Notes: a model not told the origin generated them from the letters alone. A DNA stretch of 20,788 nt from Pseudomonadales bacterium (GCA_020443005.1 JAGRJA010000268.1:1-20788); one strand, 5' to 3'; positions 7,789 to 15,203 are shown, counted from the first letter of the stretch. Program-made: numbers and translations.

Positions 7789-7820
7789 AGCAAAAATCAC
7801 CAACCCGCCTAACCAACACA

Positions 7821-8915
7821 ATGAGTGAAACCATGCAAGACAGCCATGCACGAATCGAGGCTATCCTCAACGAATACACGCTACCTGTTATCGGCAAGCC
7901 GCTCTCGGAAGTCTGTCGTTACGACATCAATAGCGAAGAAGGTTTGATAAGCATCGTCCTCAAGAGTGGGTTTTATGCGAATTCCCTGAAAGAGGATGTC
8001 GGCAAGACACTCGAACAACTTGTTCGTGATGTAAACCCGGGAACCAGAGTTGCTGTCACCTGGCATCAACAGGTTTTCGCTCATCGAACAGTCGGTCAGG
8101 CCAAACCCATGCCTCAGGTACGCAACCTGATTGCAATCAGTTCCGGCAAGGGTGGCGTTGGCAAATCCACAACATCAATGAACCTGGCGCTGGCACTCAA
8201 GGCGGAAGGAGCCAAAGTGGGCTTGCTGGATGCCGATATTTTTGGCCCCAGCCAGAGCATTATGGCCGGGACAGCCCCAGACACACGCCCTGAAGTCAAG
8301 GACCAGAAATTTTTTATGCCCATCAATGCCCATGGCCTGCAACTCATGTCGATGGGTTATCTCGTTACAGAGGAAACGCCCGTGGTATGGCGCGGTCCGA
8401 AAGCCAGCGGTGCTTTTCAGCAACTCTTGAACCAGACTTACTGGCAGGATCTGGATTACCTTATCGTCGATATGCCGCCTGGCACCGGCGATATTCAATT
8501 GACACTCAGCCAGTCCGCACCGGTAACTGCCTCGGTGATTGTCACAACACCTCAGGATATCGCGCTGCTCGATGCCATCAAGGGCATTGAAATGTACCGC
8601 AAGGTTGGCATACCCATACTTGGCATCATCGAAAACATGAGCCTGCACACCTGCTCGCACTGTGGTCATACAGAGGCCATTTTCGGAGAGGGCGGCGGTC
8701 AACGCATTGCCGAAACCTACCAGACCAGCCTGCTGGGTGCACTGCCTCTGGATCTTCGGATTCGCCGTCACGCTGACAAGGGCTTGCCAACCGTGGTTGC
8801 CGAACCGGATAGCGATATCGCCCGGTTTTACCGGGAGATTGCCATTCGCACTGCCTGTGAACTGGCACAACTACCGAGAGCATCTATCATTCCCAATATG
8901 AGCCTTGTCGAATAA
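7821..8915 (+). CDS. apbC: Mrp/ApbC iron-sulfur cluster carrier ATPase
   Basis: This 364-residue P-loop protein carries and delivers [4Fe-4S] clusters in the cytoplasm. Residues 1 to about 95 form the small DUF59/MIP18-type domain. From residue 100 comes the ATPase, with the deviant Walker A GKGGVGKST at 109-117, the LLDADIFGPSQ switch near 135-145, VDMPPGTGD near 216-224, and the cluster-binding CSHC at Cys278 and Cys281. Length and motifs match E. coli Mrp (about 370 residues). The ATG at 7821 has no clear ribosome binding site; a second ATG at 7833 is possible. The ppa gene begins 82 bp after the stop, with its own promoter. Confidence 0.95.
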   Translation: MSETMQDSHARIEAILNEYTLPVIGKPLSEVCRYDINSEEGLISIVLKSGFYANSLKEDVGKTLEQLVRDVNPGTRVAVTWHQQVFAHRTVGQAKPMPQVRNLIAISSGKGGVGKSTTSMNLALALKAEGAKVGLLDADIFGPSQSIMAGTAPDTRPEVKDQKFFMPINAHGLQLMSMGYLVTEETPVVWRGPKASGAFQQLLNQTYWQDLDYLIVDMPPGTGDIQLTLSQSAPVTASVIVTTPQDIALLDAIKGIEMYRKVGIPILGIIENMSLHTCSHCGHTEAIFGEGGGQRIAETYQTSLLGALPLDLRIRRHADKGLPTVVAEPDSDIARFYREIAIRTACELAQLPRASIIPNMSLVE

Positions 8916-8946
8916 TCCTGATAGTTTTTGGATTCGGGCAGGTTAT

Positions 8947-8955
8947 TGCTATAAT
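8947..8955 (+). promoter_or_regulatory. Extended -10 promoter of ppa
   Basis: TGCTATAAT combines a TGn extension with a consensus -10 box. A -35 box is poor (TTGGAT at 8928-8933). The start point would be near 8962, about 36 bases before the ppa ATG. Confidence 0.55.
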
Positions 8956-8997
8956 CGCGCCTCAATTTTTCAACCTCCAATAAACAGGGTTCGCACT

Positions 8998-9534
8998 ATG
9001 AGTTTCAACAAAATTCCGGCTGGCAAAGACCTTCCTAACGACATCTATGTAGCTATCGAAATTCCGGCCAACCACGCGCCGATCAAATATGAAATTGACA
9101 AGGATGCCGACTGCATCATGGTTGACCGCTTCATGGCCACACCGATGTTCTATCCAGCCAACTACGGTTATATACCGGAAACACTTTCTGAAGATGGCGA
9201 CCCCCTCGATGTATTGGTTGTAACCCCTTACCCCGTCATTCCAGGCTCAGTGATCCGTGCACGCCCGATCGGCATACTCAACATGTCCGACGAGGCCGGT
9301 CAGGATGCAAAACTGTTGGCCGTACCGCACGACAAGCTGACTGTACTTTACAAGGATGTTAAAGAACCATCTGATTTACCCGAACTGCTCATCAAACAAA
9401 TCGAGCATTTCTTTGAAAACTACAAAGATCTCGAAGCCGGCAAATGGGTGAAAGTTGATGGCTGGGCCGGCTCTGCAGAAGCGCTCGCAGAAATCACCAA
9501 ATCGCGTGAGGCATATCTGCAAGCGAATAAATAA
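8998..9534 (+). CDS. ppa: Inorganic pyrophosphatase (family I)
   Basis: This cytoplasmic enzyme hydrolyses pyrophosphate released by biosynthesis. The 178-residue sequence follows E. coli Ppa (about 176 residues) throughout: MSFNKIPAGKDLPNDIYV at the start, PIKYEIDKD, FYPANYGYIP, the signature DGDPLDVLV with metal ligands Asp66 and Asp71, Asp98/Asp103 in MSDEAGQDAK, and GKWVKVDGW near the C-terminus. A longer frame reaches back to 8905, but it crosses the promoter and lacks family similarity, so the ATG at 8998 is the start. A GGG at 8986-8988, nine bases upstream, serves as a modest ribosome binding site. A strong terminator follows the stop, making this a single-gene unit. Confidence 0.97.
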   Translation: MSFNKIPAGKDLPNDIYVAIEIPANHAPIKYEIDKDADCIMVDRFMATPMFYPANYGYIPETLSEDGDPLDVLVVTPYPVIPGSVIRARPIGILNMSDEAGQDAKLLAVPHDKLTVLYKDVKEPSDLPELLIKQIEHFFENYKDLEAGKWVKVDGWAGSAEALAEITKSREAYLQANK

Positions 9535-9561
9535 GCTGCAGTATTTATCACTGTAAAACAT

Positions 9562-9592
9562 AAGGGCTCTGATGAGCCCTTTTTGTTTTTTT
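9562..9592 (+). terminator. Rho-independent terminator of ppa
   Basis: A perfect seven-base-pair stem AGGGCTC/GAGCCCT with a TGAT loop is followed by TTTTG and then a further run of eight or more T residues. It begins about 28 bp after the ppa stop. Confidence 0.92.
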
Positions 9593-9664
9593 TGCCTAAG
9601 TTTATCAACTGGTGTATGTTTCAGAAGAGAGTTTGAGAATCCACCAAGAACACAGACAAAATCT

Positions 9665-11230
9665 ATGGCTAATATTGCAATTGTAAAAATGCTGTTTGGC
9701 ATGACCATCACTGGTGCCCAGCTGGTTGGTGAATTGAAAGCACATGGTCACAACGCCAAAATAATTTATTTCAAGCGTGGGGAGATGATCGATCTCTCAA
9801 ATTACAACAAGGACGAAATCTGCTTTGGCGATGTGCCCATGCAAAGCCATGTGGTGCAAAAAGGCGGTGACTACCTGGTCGAAACTTCAGCCTACAAAAA
9901 AATCAAACCACATGAATTCCACCACCTTGTCACGCTGCTGAAGGAGCTGAATGTTGACGCGATCGGCATTTCTTCCCTTAGCGCCACCATGTCACTGGCT
10001 GAAACCGTATCAGATGGCTTGAGAGAACATTTTGATGTTCCGATTCTCTGGGGTGGCACCGGCCCAACCGTGGAACCGGAAAGAGCCATAAAATTTGCAG
10101 ATGTGCTCTGTGTTGGCGAAGGTGAAGAAGTCATCGTTGAAATTGCCGACAGGCTGGATAAAGGCCTGCCACTCGACGGCATTGCCGGAACCTGGTTCAG
10201 ACACAGTGATGGCAGCGTAGAGAAAAACCCGAAGCGACCCGTCTCTGATCTTGAAAAAATTGCGATGCCTGACTGGAGCGCGGAAAGTGCAGCACTGGTA
10301 ACAGGACCAAAACTTATCCGACAGGCGAACCCCCGCGAATTCAACACCGACAAATCCTATCAGATGATGACACAGCGGGGCTGTCCTTTCTCCTGCTCTT
10401 TCTGTGTGGAGAGTTTCTACCAGAATGAATTCGGCAAGAAAGATTCCTTGCGCAGAATGTCCCCCGAAAAAGCTATCGCAGAACTCCGGCACGCCAAAGA
10501 CAGGCTTGGTTATACCTCTGTCACCTTTATGGATGATGTGTTTACCGTAAACCCGAGATGGCTGGAGGATTTTCTCGAGCTCTACAAAAAAGAAATCAAC
10601 CTGCCTTTCTTCTGTTATACCTACCCGACAACGCACAACAGCAAAATGTTGAAGTTGCTGGTTGATGCCGGCTGTCATGCCATGACCATGGGCATCCAGT
10701 CAGGCAGCTACCGCATCCTGAAGGAAGTCTATAACCGGCCAACAAAAGTTGGCCGCGTGGTTGAAGCCGCCCGTGAAATCATCGACTCGGGGATTCCTGC
10801 ATCAACTTTCGATCTCATTACAAAAACCGAGTTTGATACCGAAGCTGACCTTCAGGAAACCCTTGACCTGTTACTGACAATTCCCAAGGAGATGGGCAGT
10901 TCCTTCTATTACAACACCATGAGCTATTTCGCCAACTACCCCATCCAGGACAAGTTCCAGGACAGCAACCTTTTGGCAAAAACCGAAAATATCAGCGAAG
11001 ATACCTATCTGTTTTATTACAAGCTCTATGACATGACCCGTAATCCGGCGCTGAGCAACGAGGAAATCATCCGCATCAGCAAGGATCCGAAATACAGAAA
11101 TGATCATCATTTACTAAATCAGTATCTCATTGATGATGGCGGGATAAGACCCAGTTTCGGCACACTCATCGAGCAGGGACTGCTACGCAAGAAAGGCATG
11201 CAATCTACCAATGCTGCAACAAAAACATGA
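9665..11230 (+). CDS. B12-binding-domain radical SAM enzyme
   Basis: The 521-residue protein has a cobalamin-binding Rossmann domain (about residues 1-170), recognisable by WGGTGPTVEPERAIKFAD and VGEGEEVIVEI. A radical SAM barrel follows, with the CX3CX2C cluster motif CPFSCSFC at Cys240, Cys244 and Cys247. The usual DXHXXG motif of base-off B12 proteins is absent, as in many class B radical SAM enzymes. This class includes methylases and ring-forming enzymes such as BchE and HpnP; I cannot choose the substrate. A longer frame starts at 9572 inside the ppa terminator and is rejected. The ATG at 9665 begins MANIAIVKM and has only a weak purine stretch upstream. No biosynthetic partner lies beside it, and the convergent doxX ends nine bases away. 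Confidence 0.85.
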   Translation: MANIAIVKMLFGMTITGAQLVGELKAHGHNAKIIYFKRGEMIDLSNYNKDEICFGDVPMQSHVVQKGGDYLVETSAYKKIKPHEFHHLVTLLKELNVDAIGISSLSATMSLAETVSDGLREHFDVPILWGGTGPTVEPERAIKFADVLCVGEGEEVIVEIADRLDKGLPLDGIAGTWFRHSDGSVEKNPKRPVSDLEKIAMPDWSAESAALVTGPKLIRQANPREFNTDKSYQMMTQRGCPFSCSFCVESFYQNEFGKKDSLRRMSPEKAIAELRHAKDRLGYTSVTFMDDVFTVNPRWLEDFLELYKKEINLPFFCYTYPTTHNSKMLKLLVDAGCHAMTMGIQSGSYRILKEVYNRPTKVGRVVEAAREIIDSGIPASTFDLITKTEFDTEADLQETLDLLLTIPKEMGSSFYYNTMSYFANYPIQDKFQDSNLLAKTENISEDTYLFYYKLYDMTRNPALSNEEIIRISKDPKYRNDHHLLNQYLIDDGGIRPSFGTLIEQGLLRKKGMQSTNAATKT

Positions 11231-11239
11231 AACACAAGG

Positions 11240-11842
11240 CTACTGGTCTTTTTGCAGCCAGCGCAACAGCCAGTAATCCAGGCTCAGCCATTTGCCGGCT
11301 CCGGTAAAAAACAGGCTAAGGCAAAGCAGAAAATAGGTCGCGGCCCATTCGATCCCGTTGTTCAGTGAAACCAGACGACCGTGTTCAGTTAGCCAGCCAT
11401 AGCGGCCATGCTCCCTGACGATATTCTTTGTAATTTCAAGTCGTCTTAAAGCTTCTTCTGCTGTTGCAGATGCCCAGGGGCTTTTAAGGTCATTGATTGC
11501 CTGCCATCCATTATCCCAATGAGCGGCAAGGGCCGCCACCACCATTGTGATCATCAAGGGTAAAGCAACCCAGCGAACCCCCAAACCGACAACCAACAAA
11601 ACTGCACCACCCACTTCTGTCAAGGCAGCAAGCCAGGCCATCACTTCCGGAAAAGGCAGCCCCAGACCCCATTCAGCATTGCCAAACCAGGTGATTGTGC
11701 TTTCCATATCGCTCAACTTGTTCATCCCTGCAAACCAGAAAACCGGCGCAAGATAAAGCCGAATTGCCAGGGGCGCGATAAAGTCCAGTTGCCGCGTTGC
11801 ATTCGAATACTGATGTAAAACACAGAACAGCTTTTTCAGCAA
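11240..11842 (-). CDS. DoxX-family membrane protein of the hvf/bufferin operon (HvfX-like)
   Basis: The 200-residue inner-membrane protein has four or more hydrophobic segments and the DoxX-type features LYLAPVFWFAGMNKLSD and EVGGAVLLVVGLGVRW. Last in the operon, its TTG start at 11842 overlaps the end of hvfC by seven bases. The ribosome binding site GGAG is seven bases upstream, inside hvfC, which indicates translational coupling. DoxX proteins accompany DUF692/DUF2063 pairs in many genomes; their exact role, perhaps redox or delivery to the membrane, is unsettled. A polar loop of about 60 residues (HWDNGWQAINDLKSPW onward, before the last membrane segments) is present. The stop is nine bases from that of the convergent radical SAM gene, with no clear terminator. 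Confidence 0.85.
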   Translation of the reverse strand: MLKKLFCVLHQYSNATRQLDFIAPLAIRLYLAPVFWFAGMNKLSDMESTITWFGNAEWGLGLPFPEVMAWLAALTEVGGAVLLVVGLGVRWVALPLMITMVVAALAAHWDNGWQAINDLKSPWASATAEEALRRLEITKNIVREHGRYGWLTEHGRLVSLNNGIEWAATYFLLCLSLFFTGAGKWLSLDYWLLRWLQKDQ

Positions 11843-12600
11843 CTTGAGTCTCCTGTTTCACAGGTTTCTGCAAAACAAAGCACCTCTTCATCAACAAACT
11901 GAAAAAGCTGCTCTCGCAATTTTTTCGCAAGACCCTCATCGAGCCCATCAGGAAAAAGAGAAGCAATGTCAGAAAAACGCATTGCCGAAGTTTCTGCATT
12001 CTGAAGAATGAAATGGTTAGCCGCTGTTAGTTGCAAAAACCTGACCTGATGATTGTGTTTTCGATAAACAAGAAGATGAGTGGGGCTGGTTTCCGGCTGT
12101 CGCGGCAGATATTCAGGCCCAATCAAGTGAACCGGGAAACAATACTGCAATAAAACCGCCGTGGGATTCAGGCAAAATTTTTCCTGCTCATCAATTTCTT
12201 CAGGTATGGCAATCACTTTTTTTTCCGGTACTGAACAATCTGCCGTATCAACCAGCACCTCCATATATTCATAATGCGCCAGTTCGGTAACAAAAGGATA
12301 GGGCAAAGCGGCTTCGTTCACCAGAAGCCATTGAACAAACTCTCCACCAACCCGGGGAAATAACGGTGTGCGACAACGATGTTGTTCCAAAAACCCTTTA
12401 ACCAGTTCATGCCACCGCTCTTTGCCCAGCACCTTTTTTAAAACCGGAAAACCATTGCCCAGTAACCCTTCGATATTGTTAAAAAAAAGATCCTGATAAA
12501 TCGACAGACGACGGACCTCAATCGATGAAAGCATATCGGGCACCCGCCTCGAACGGATGGCCTTCATCAAGCCATCTTGCAATTGTTTGAAATCACTCAC
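11836..12600 (-). CDS. hvfC: HvfC/BufC-like DUF2063 partner of the MNIO enzyme
   Basis: This 254-residue protein carries the DUF2063 N-terminal domain: RRLSIYQDLFFNNIEGLLGNGFPVLKKVLGKE (read in two parts), then LVKGFLEQHRCRTPLFPRVG. A less conserved C-terminal half ends in HFILQNAETSAMRFSD. In RiPP systems the DUF2063 protein binds the precursor and presents it to the DUF692 oxidase. The longest frame begins at 12792 inside hvfB, but those extra residues look nothing like the family. The GTG at 12600 begins MSDFKQLQDG with AAGAGA six bases upstream, and gives the usual length. It lies 28 bp after hvfB and overlaps doxX by seven bases. Two cysteines lie near the C-terminus (GDSSC end and CFAETC). 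Confidence 0.87.
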   Translation of the reverse strand: MSDFKQLQDGLMKAIRSRRVPDMLSSIEVRRLSIYQDLFFNNIEGLLGNGFPVLKKVLGKERWHELVKGFLEQHRCRTPLFPRVGGEFVQWLLVNEAALPYPFVTELAHYEYMEVLVDTADCSVPEKKVIAIPEEIDEQEKFCLNPTAVLLQYCFPVHLIGPEYLPRQPETSPTHLLVYRKHNHQVRFLQLTAANHFILQNAETSAMRFSDIASLFPDGLDEGLAKKLREQLFQFVDEEVLCFAETCETGDSSC

Positions 12601-12628
12601 AGGTATCTCTTCACACCCGCCAATGCTT

Positions 12629-13507
12629 TCATGCGGTTTTTCTCCCCGTTGACTGTCGCTGTGTTTGTTGCACGATATTGCCCTGAATCGCCCTGATTCG
12701 ACCAACCTCTGCAAGCACCTCATCAAGAGGAGGAATATTGAAATCGCGCTCCAGCAGTGTCGGAACAACACCGACATACTGATAGGCAGCATCGAGCAAA
12801 GCCCAAACCGGATCTTTCACAGCAGAACCATGTGTATCAATCTTCAGGTCTTCTGCCTCATCATAATGCCCTGCTACATGTATATAACTGACGCGCTCAG
12901 CAGGCATTGAATAGAGAAAATCATGACAGTTATAGCGATGATTTATACTGTTAACATAAATATTGTTTACATCGAGCAATAAATAACAGTCAGCCTCTTC
13001 AAGAACAGCTTTTACAAATTCAGCTTCGCTCAGAAACGCTTCACCCTCATCCGTTTTCAGGTTGGCGTAGTAGGAAATGTTTTCAAGTGATATTTTTTGT
13101 TCGAGAATATCCTGAACCTGTCTTACCCTTGCGGCCACATGTCTGACAGCGTCTTCAGTAAATGGCATGGGCATCAGGTCATACAGATGACCACCATCGC
13201 CCCCGCAAAAACTCAAATGCTCGGAATAATGCACAACATGGTGACGAGCGAAAAACTTTTTCAGTTCAAGAACAAAACCGGTATCAAGCTTGTCGGTGCT
13301 GCCGATGGACAAGGAAAGCCCGTGACAGAAAATCGGATAATGATCGGAAAACCACGAAAACTGTTGCCCCAAACGCCCACCCAGTTGCATCCAGTTTTCA
13401 GGAGCCACTTCAAGAAAATCAACGGGCTTAACTTCTCTTTCCTGAAGTGGCTTCATCAACGCCCGACGCAGACCGATACCAACGCCGGTTTTCGGAAAGT
13501 CAATCAT
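12629..13507 (-). CDS. hvfB: HvfB/BufB-like DUF692 multinuclear non-heme iron oxidase (MNIO)
   Basis: This 292-residue TIM-barrel enzyme belongs to DUF692, whose characterised members (including MbnB and the HvfB/BufB types) use two or three iron ions to oxidise cysteines in peptide precursors. Likely metal ligands are visible: His62 in FCHGLSLS, His97 in YSEHLSF, Glu142 in LENISYY, Asp179 in LDVNN, His210 and His214 in YIHVAGH, Asp224/His226 in IDTHG and Glu253 in LLERD. The N-terminus VGIGLRR and the VDFLEVAPENWM motif are typical. The ATG at 13507 lies 17 bp after the precursor gene stop; its GAAGG sits directly against the start codon. It should convert EGKCG-type cysteines of the upstream precursor into oxazolone/thiooxazole-type groups; that product is inferred from related systems. 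Confidence 0.93.
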   Translation of the reverse strand: MIDFPKTGVGIGLRRALMKPLQEREVKPVDFLEVAPENWMQLGGRLGQQFSWFSDHYPIFCHGLSLSIGSTDKLDTGFVLELKKFFARHHVVHYSEHLSFCGGDGGHLYDLMPMPFTEDAVRHVAARVRQVQDILEQKISLENISYYANLKTDEGEAFLSEAEFVKAVLEEADCYLLLDVNNIYVNSINHRYNCHDFLYSMPAERVSYIHVAGHYDEAEDLKIDTHGSAVKDPVWALLDAAYQYVGVVPTLLERDFNIPPLDEVLAEVGRIRAIQGNIVQQTQRQSTGRKTA

Positions 13508-13524
13508 CCTTCACAGAGAACGAA

Positions 13525-13881
13525 TCAGCTTTCACCGCCTCTGCCTTCACCACATTTACCCTCACCGCATTTACCTTCAGAGGACTTGTCTTCATCACAG
13601 CACTTATCTTCACCGCATTTACCCTCACCGCATTTACCTTCAGAGGACTTATCTTCATCACAGCACTTATCTTCACCGCACTTGCCTTCGGAAGGCTTTT
13701 CCGCTGCACCACATTTGGCCTCACCACATTTCCCCTCACCTGCCGAATGATTGCTGGCAAGCTGGTAGCCAGACTGCAAATCCGTTGTATGGAACGGGTT
13801 TTCTGCCATAGAAGACATGGACAGCGACGAAGAAACTACAGCGGCACCGAGTACAGCTGCGAAGGGGTTCAATCTGGACAT
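13525..13881 (-). CDS. hvfA: HvfA/bufferin-like Cys-repeat RiPP precursor, secreted
   Basis: The 118-residue precursor has a signal peptide (MSRLNPFAAVLGAAVVSSS onward, cleavage probably after SMA at 26), a short linker, and a C-terminal repeat domain from residue 49. It has eleven cysteines: six in EGKCG (Cys52, 68, 84, 89, 105, 110), one in EAKCG (Cys57) and two pairs in EDKCC (73/74 and 94/95). A last EGRGG copy has lost its cysteine. In related systems EGKCG cysteines are oxidised by the DUF692 enzyme and bind copper. The ATG at 13881 has GAGGAA six bases upstream; the longer frame to 13935 lacks a signal sequence at its N-terminus. The repeat domain includes two copies of a 21-residue unit encoded by a 63-bp tandem duplication. 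Confidence 0.9.
   Translation of the reverse strand: MSRLNPFAAVLGAAVVSSSLSMSSMAENPFHTTDLQSGYQLASNHSAGEGKCGEAKCGAAEKPSEGKCGEDKCCDEDKSSEGKCGEGKCGEDKCCDEDKSSEGKCGEGKCGEGRGGES
13553..13678. repeat. Two-copy 63-bp tandem repeat inside hvfA
   Basis: Positions 13553-13615 and 13616-13678 are identical except for one base (G at 13588, A at 13651). The period is 21 codons, so the reading frame is kept and one EGKCG-EGKCG-EDKCC-DEDKSS module is duplicated. Repeat-like sequence continues on the 13679 side in diverged form. Confidence 0.9.
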
Positions 13882-13946
13882 AACATATTCCTCAAATATT
13901 AATGGCTTATTGGAAGCGCAAGAAAACGAAAACACACATGCGCCTT

Positions 13947-13968
13947 TATCGGGTAGAGTGCCCCGATA
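13947..13968. promoter_or_regulatory. Perfect inverted repeat upstream of hvfA
   Basis: TATCGGG and CCCGATA form a seven-base-pair stem around an eight-base loop. It lies nine bases beyond the stop of the upstream gene and 65 bp before the hvfA start codon. No T-run follows directly on either strand, so it is either an atypical terminator or an operator. Confidence 0.4.
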
Positions 13969-13977
13969 CCGGAAAGT

Positions 13978-15135
13978 TCAGAATGCATCAAAATCAATTT
14001 TTCGATGAACACCATCATTACCGGCATCTTCTTCAACCCGTTTGACAATTTCGGCACGCATGGCTTTATACGCCGCCGCATTTTCGGTCATATACCAAAC
14101 CGACATTGAAGACTGAATACCGTCACCACCAACCGTCAAAAGCACCCGGCCCTGTTCATAAACTTCATACCTCAGGTCACCGGTATGGGCAAGCAGGCCA
14201 TATTCCCTTTTCGGGAACCTGTAATTGGTTCTGTATTTATCACTTAATGTTTTTTGCAGTTTTTTAAATACAGCCTCGTTGTACTGGTGATAAAAAACCC
14301 TTATTTCATCCACATATTTATCACTGTTTATCAGCAAGTCTGCTTTCATACCTTGCAGTTCCAGACAGGCCGGAAAATGATAATAACGGGCAACATCGTC
14401 AAGGTAGACCGTCTTTTGCATTTTGACATCGGGGCAAATTTGCTTTTTTACGATTGCCAATGCGTCTTCATAGTGCATACCCAAGGTTATTCCCATAAAC
14501 CCGACTTCGGTGTCATTAACAACCCGACTTTTATTTTTCTGGTTTTCTTTTTTCTTGCTGGCAAGCTCGGCATCTTTTTTCTGCTGAACGATAGTCTCAA
14601 AAAACCGGTTTTCTGTGTTCACAGCCTGAGTAAAGGCCCTCAAACAATTTTGTGCTGCATCGTAAGCAAGTTCTCCGGCGCGAAAAGCCTGTGTAGCCAG
14701 CACATCATACGAAGCTACAGAAACCCGACTATCCCCGGACACTTCAAAAGCAATACAGCTTGAAAACTGTTGGATCCGCTGCTCTTTTGTATCCGGATAA
14801 ACACCGTAATTCCAGCCTGGCCGCGCTTCAAAATCCCCCGCTGTGTTTTTCAACATTGATTCGAACTCAAAGTAGTTTCGCTGCTGAATTGCATCCCTGT
14901 ACCGCTGTAACTCTGCTGTGGCAGTAACCTTGTTCTCCCACATTCTGACCCAACCTTCAAACTGCTTGTCAGCAGGGTTAACATAACTGCTGGTTTGCTG
15001 GCTCGCTGGTGTTTGCCCATCCTGGTTTACGGCATCAATTACTTCTGCTGCCTTCTGCAATTCATCCCAAAAACCTGCATGACCTGAAACACTCACTGCA
15101 AGAGCAACGAGCAAGACGATAAAGCGATACAACAT
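13978..15135 (-). CDS. Secreted or periplasmic protein of unknown function
   Basis: I do not recognise a family for this 385-residue protein. It has a clear signal peptide (MLYRFIVLLVALAVSVSGHA) and then a helical region of about 190 residues ending in a Lys-rich linker (KKDAELASKKKENQKNKS). The C-terminal domain begins EVGFMGITLGMHYEDALAIV, a pattern reminiscent of small secreted domains that open with a G-[IV]-x-[LIV]-G-M strand. Pairs of cysteines (Cys in FSSCIAF, NCLRAF, QICPDV, PACLEL) could form disulfides. The ATG has AAGGA about seven bases upstream. It lies 96 bp upstream of hvfA on the same strand, with an inverted repeat between them, so partial cotranscription with the metal-peptide operon is possible. 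A functional link is speculation. Confidence 0.7.
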   Translation of the reverse strand: MLYRFIVLLVALAVSVSGHAGFWDELQKAAEVIDAVNQDGQTPASQQTSSYVNPADKQFEGWVRMWENKVTATAELQRYRDAIQQRNYFEFESMLKNTAGDFEARPGWNYGVYPDTKEQRIQQFSSCIAFEVSGDSRVSVASYDVLATQAFRAGELAYDAAQNCLRAFTQAVNTENRFFETIVQQKKDAELASKKKENQKNKSRVVNDTEVGFMGITLGMHYEDALAIVKKQICPDVKMQKTVYLDDVARYYHFPACLELQGMKADLLINSDKYVDEIRVFYHQYNEAVFKKLQKTLSDKYRTNYRFPKREYGLLAHTGDLRYEVYEQGRVLLTVGGDGIQSSMSVWYMTENAAAYKAMRAEIVKRVEEDAGNDGVHRKIDFDAF

Positions 15136-15175
15136 ATCCGGTTCCTTCTTTCAATTGGCTAAAACAATAAGTGAC

Positions 15176-15203
15176 TTTACAGTTTATATGCAAGCTCTAT
15201 ACT
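15176..15203 (+). promoter_or_regulatory. Candidate sigma70 promoter of the amidotransferase gene
   Basis: TTTACA at 15176-15181 and TATACT at 15198-15203 each match five of six consensus bases, with a 16-bp spacer. Transcription would start near 15210, leaving a leader of about 33 bases before the TTG start. Confidence 0.6.

Noticed and set aside
8175..8870. Minus-strand 231-residue frame across mrp
   Set aside because: It is a shadow of the strongly supported mrp/apbC gene and shows no recognisable domain.
8905..8997. N-terminal extension of pyrophosphatase
   Set aside because: It crosses the ppa extended -10 promoter, and E. coli Ppa begins at the equivalent of residue 1 from the ATG at 8998.
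9572..9664. Upstream start of the radical SAM protein
   Set aside because: The start would lie in the ppa terminator hairpin and the added Cys-rich residues come from its T-run; MANIAIVKM at 9665 fits a cobalamin-domain N-terminus.
9593..9664. Cobalamin riboswitch before the B12 radical SAM gene
   Set aside because: Only about 70 bases lie between the ppa terminator and the start codon, too short, and no B12-box sequence is seen.
12601..12792. Longer N-terminus of HvfC starting inside hvfB
   Set aside because: The extra 64 residues overlap hvfB by 164 bp and do not resemble DUF2063; the GTG at 12600 has a ribosome binding site and gives the family length.
13553..13678. Possible CRISPR-like or minisatellite array
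   Set aside because: There are only two contiguous copies with no spacers, and the repeat is in frame within the hvfA coding sequence.
13097..13750. Plus-strand 217-residue frame rich in LPSPHLPSE-type repeats
   Set aside because: It is the antisense image of the hvfA repeats and hvfB, and it has no family signal; the minus-strand genes have signal peptide, motifs and ribosome binding sites.
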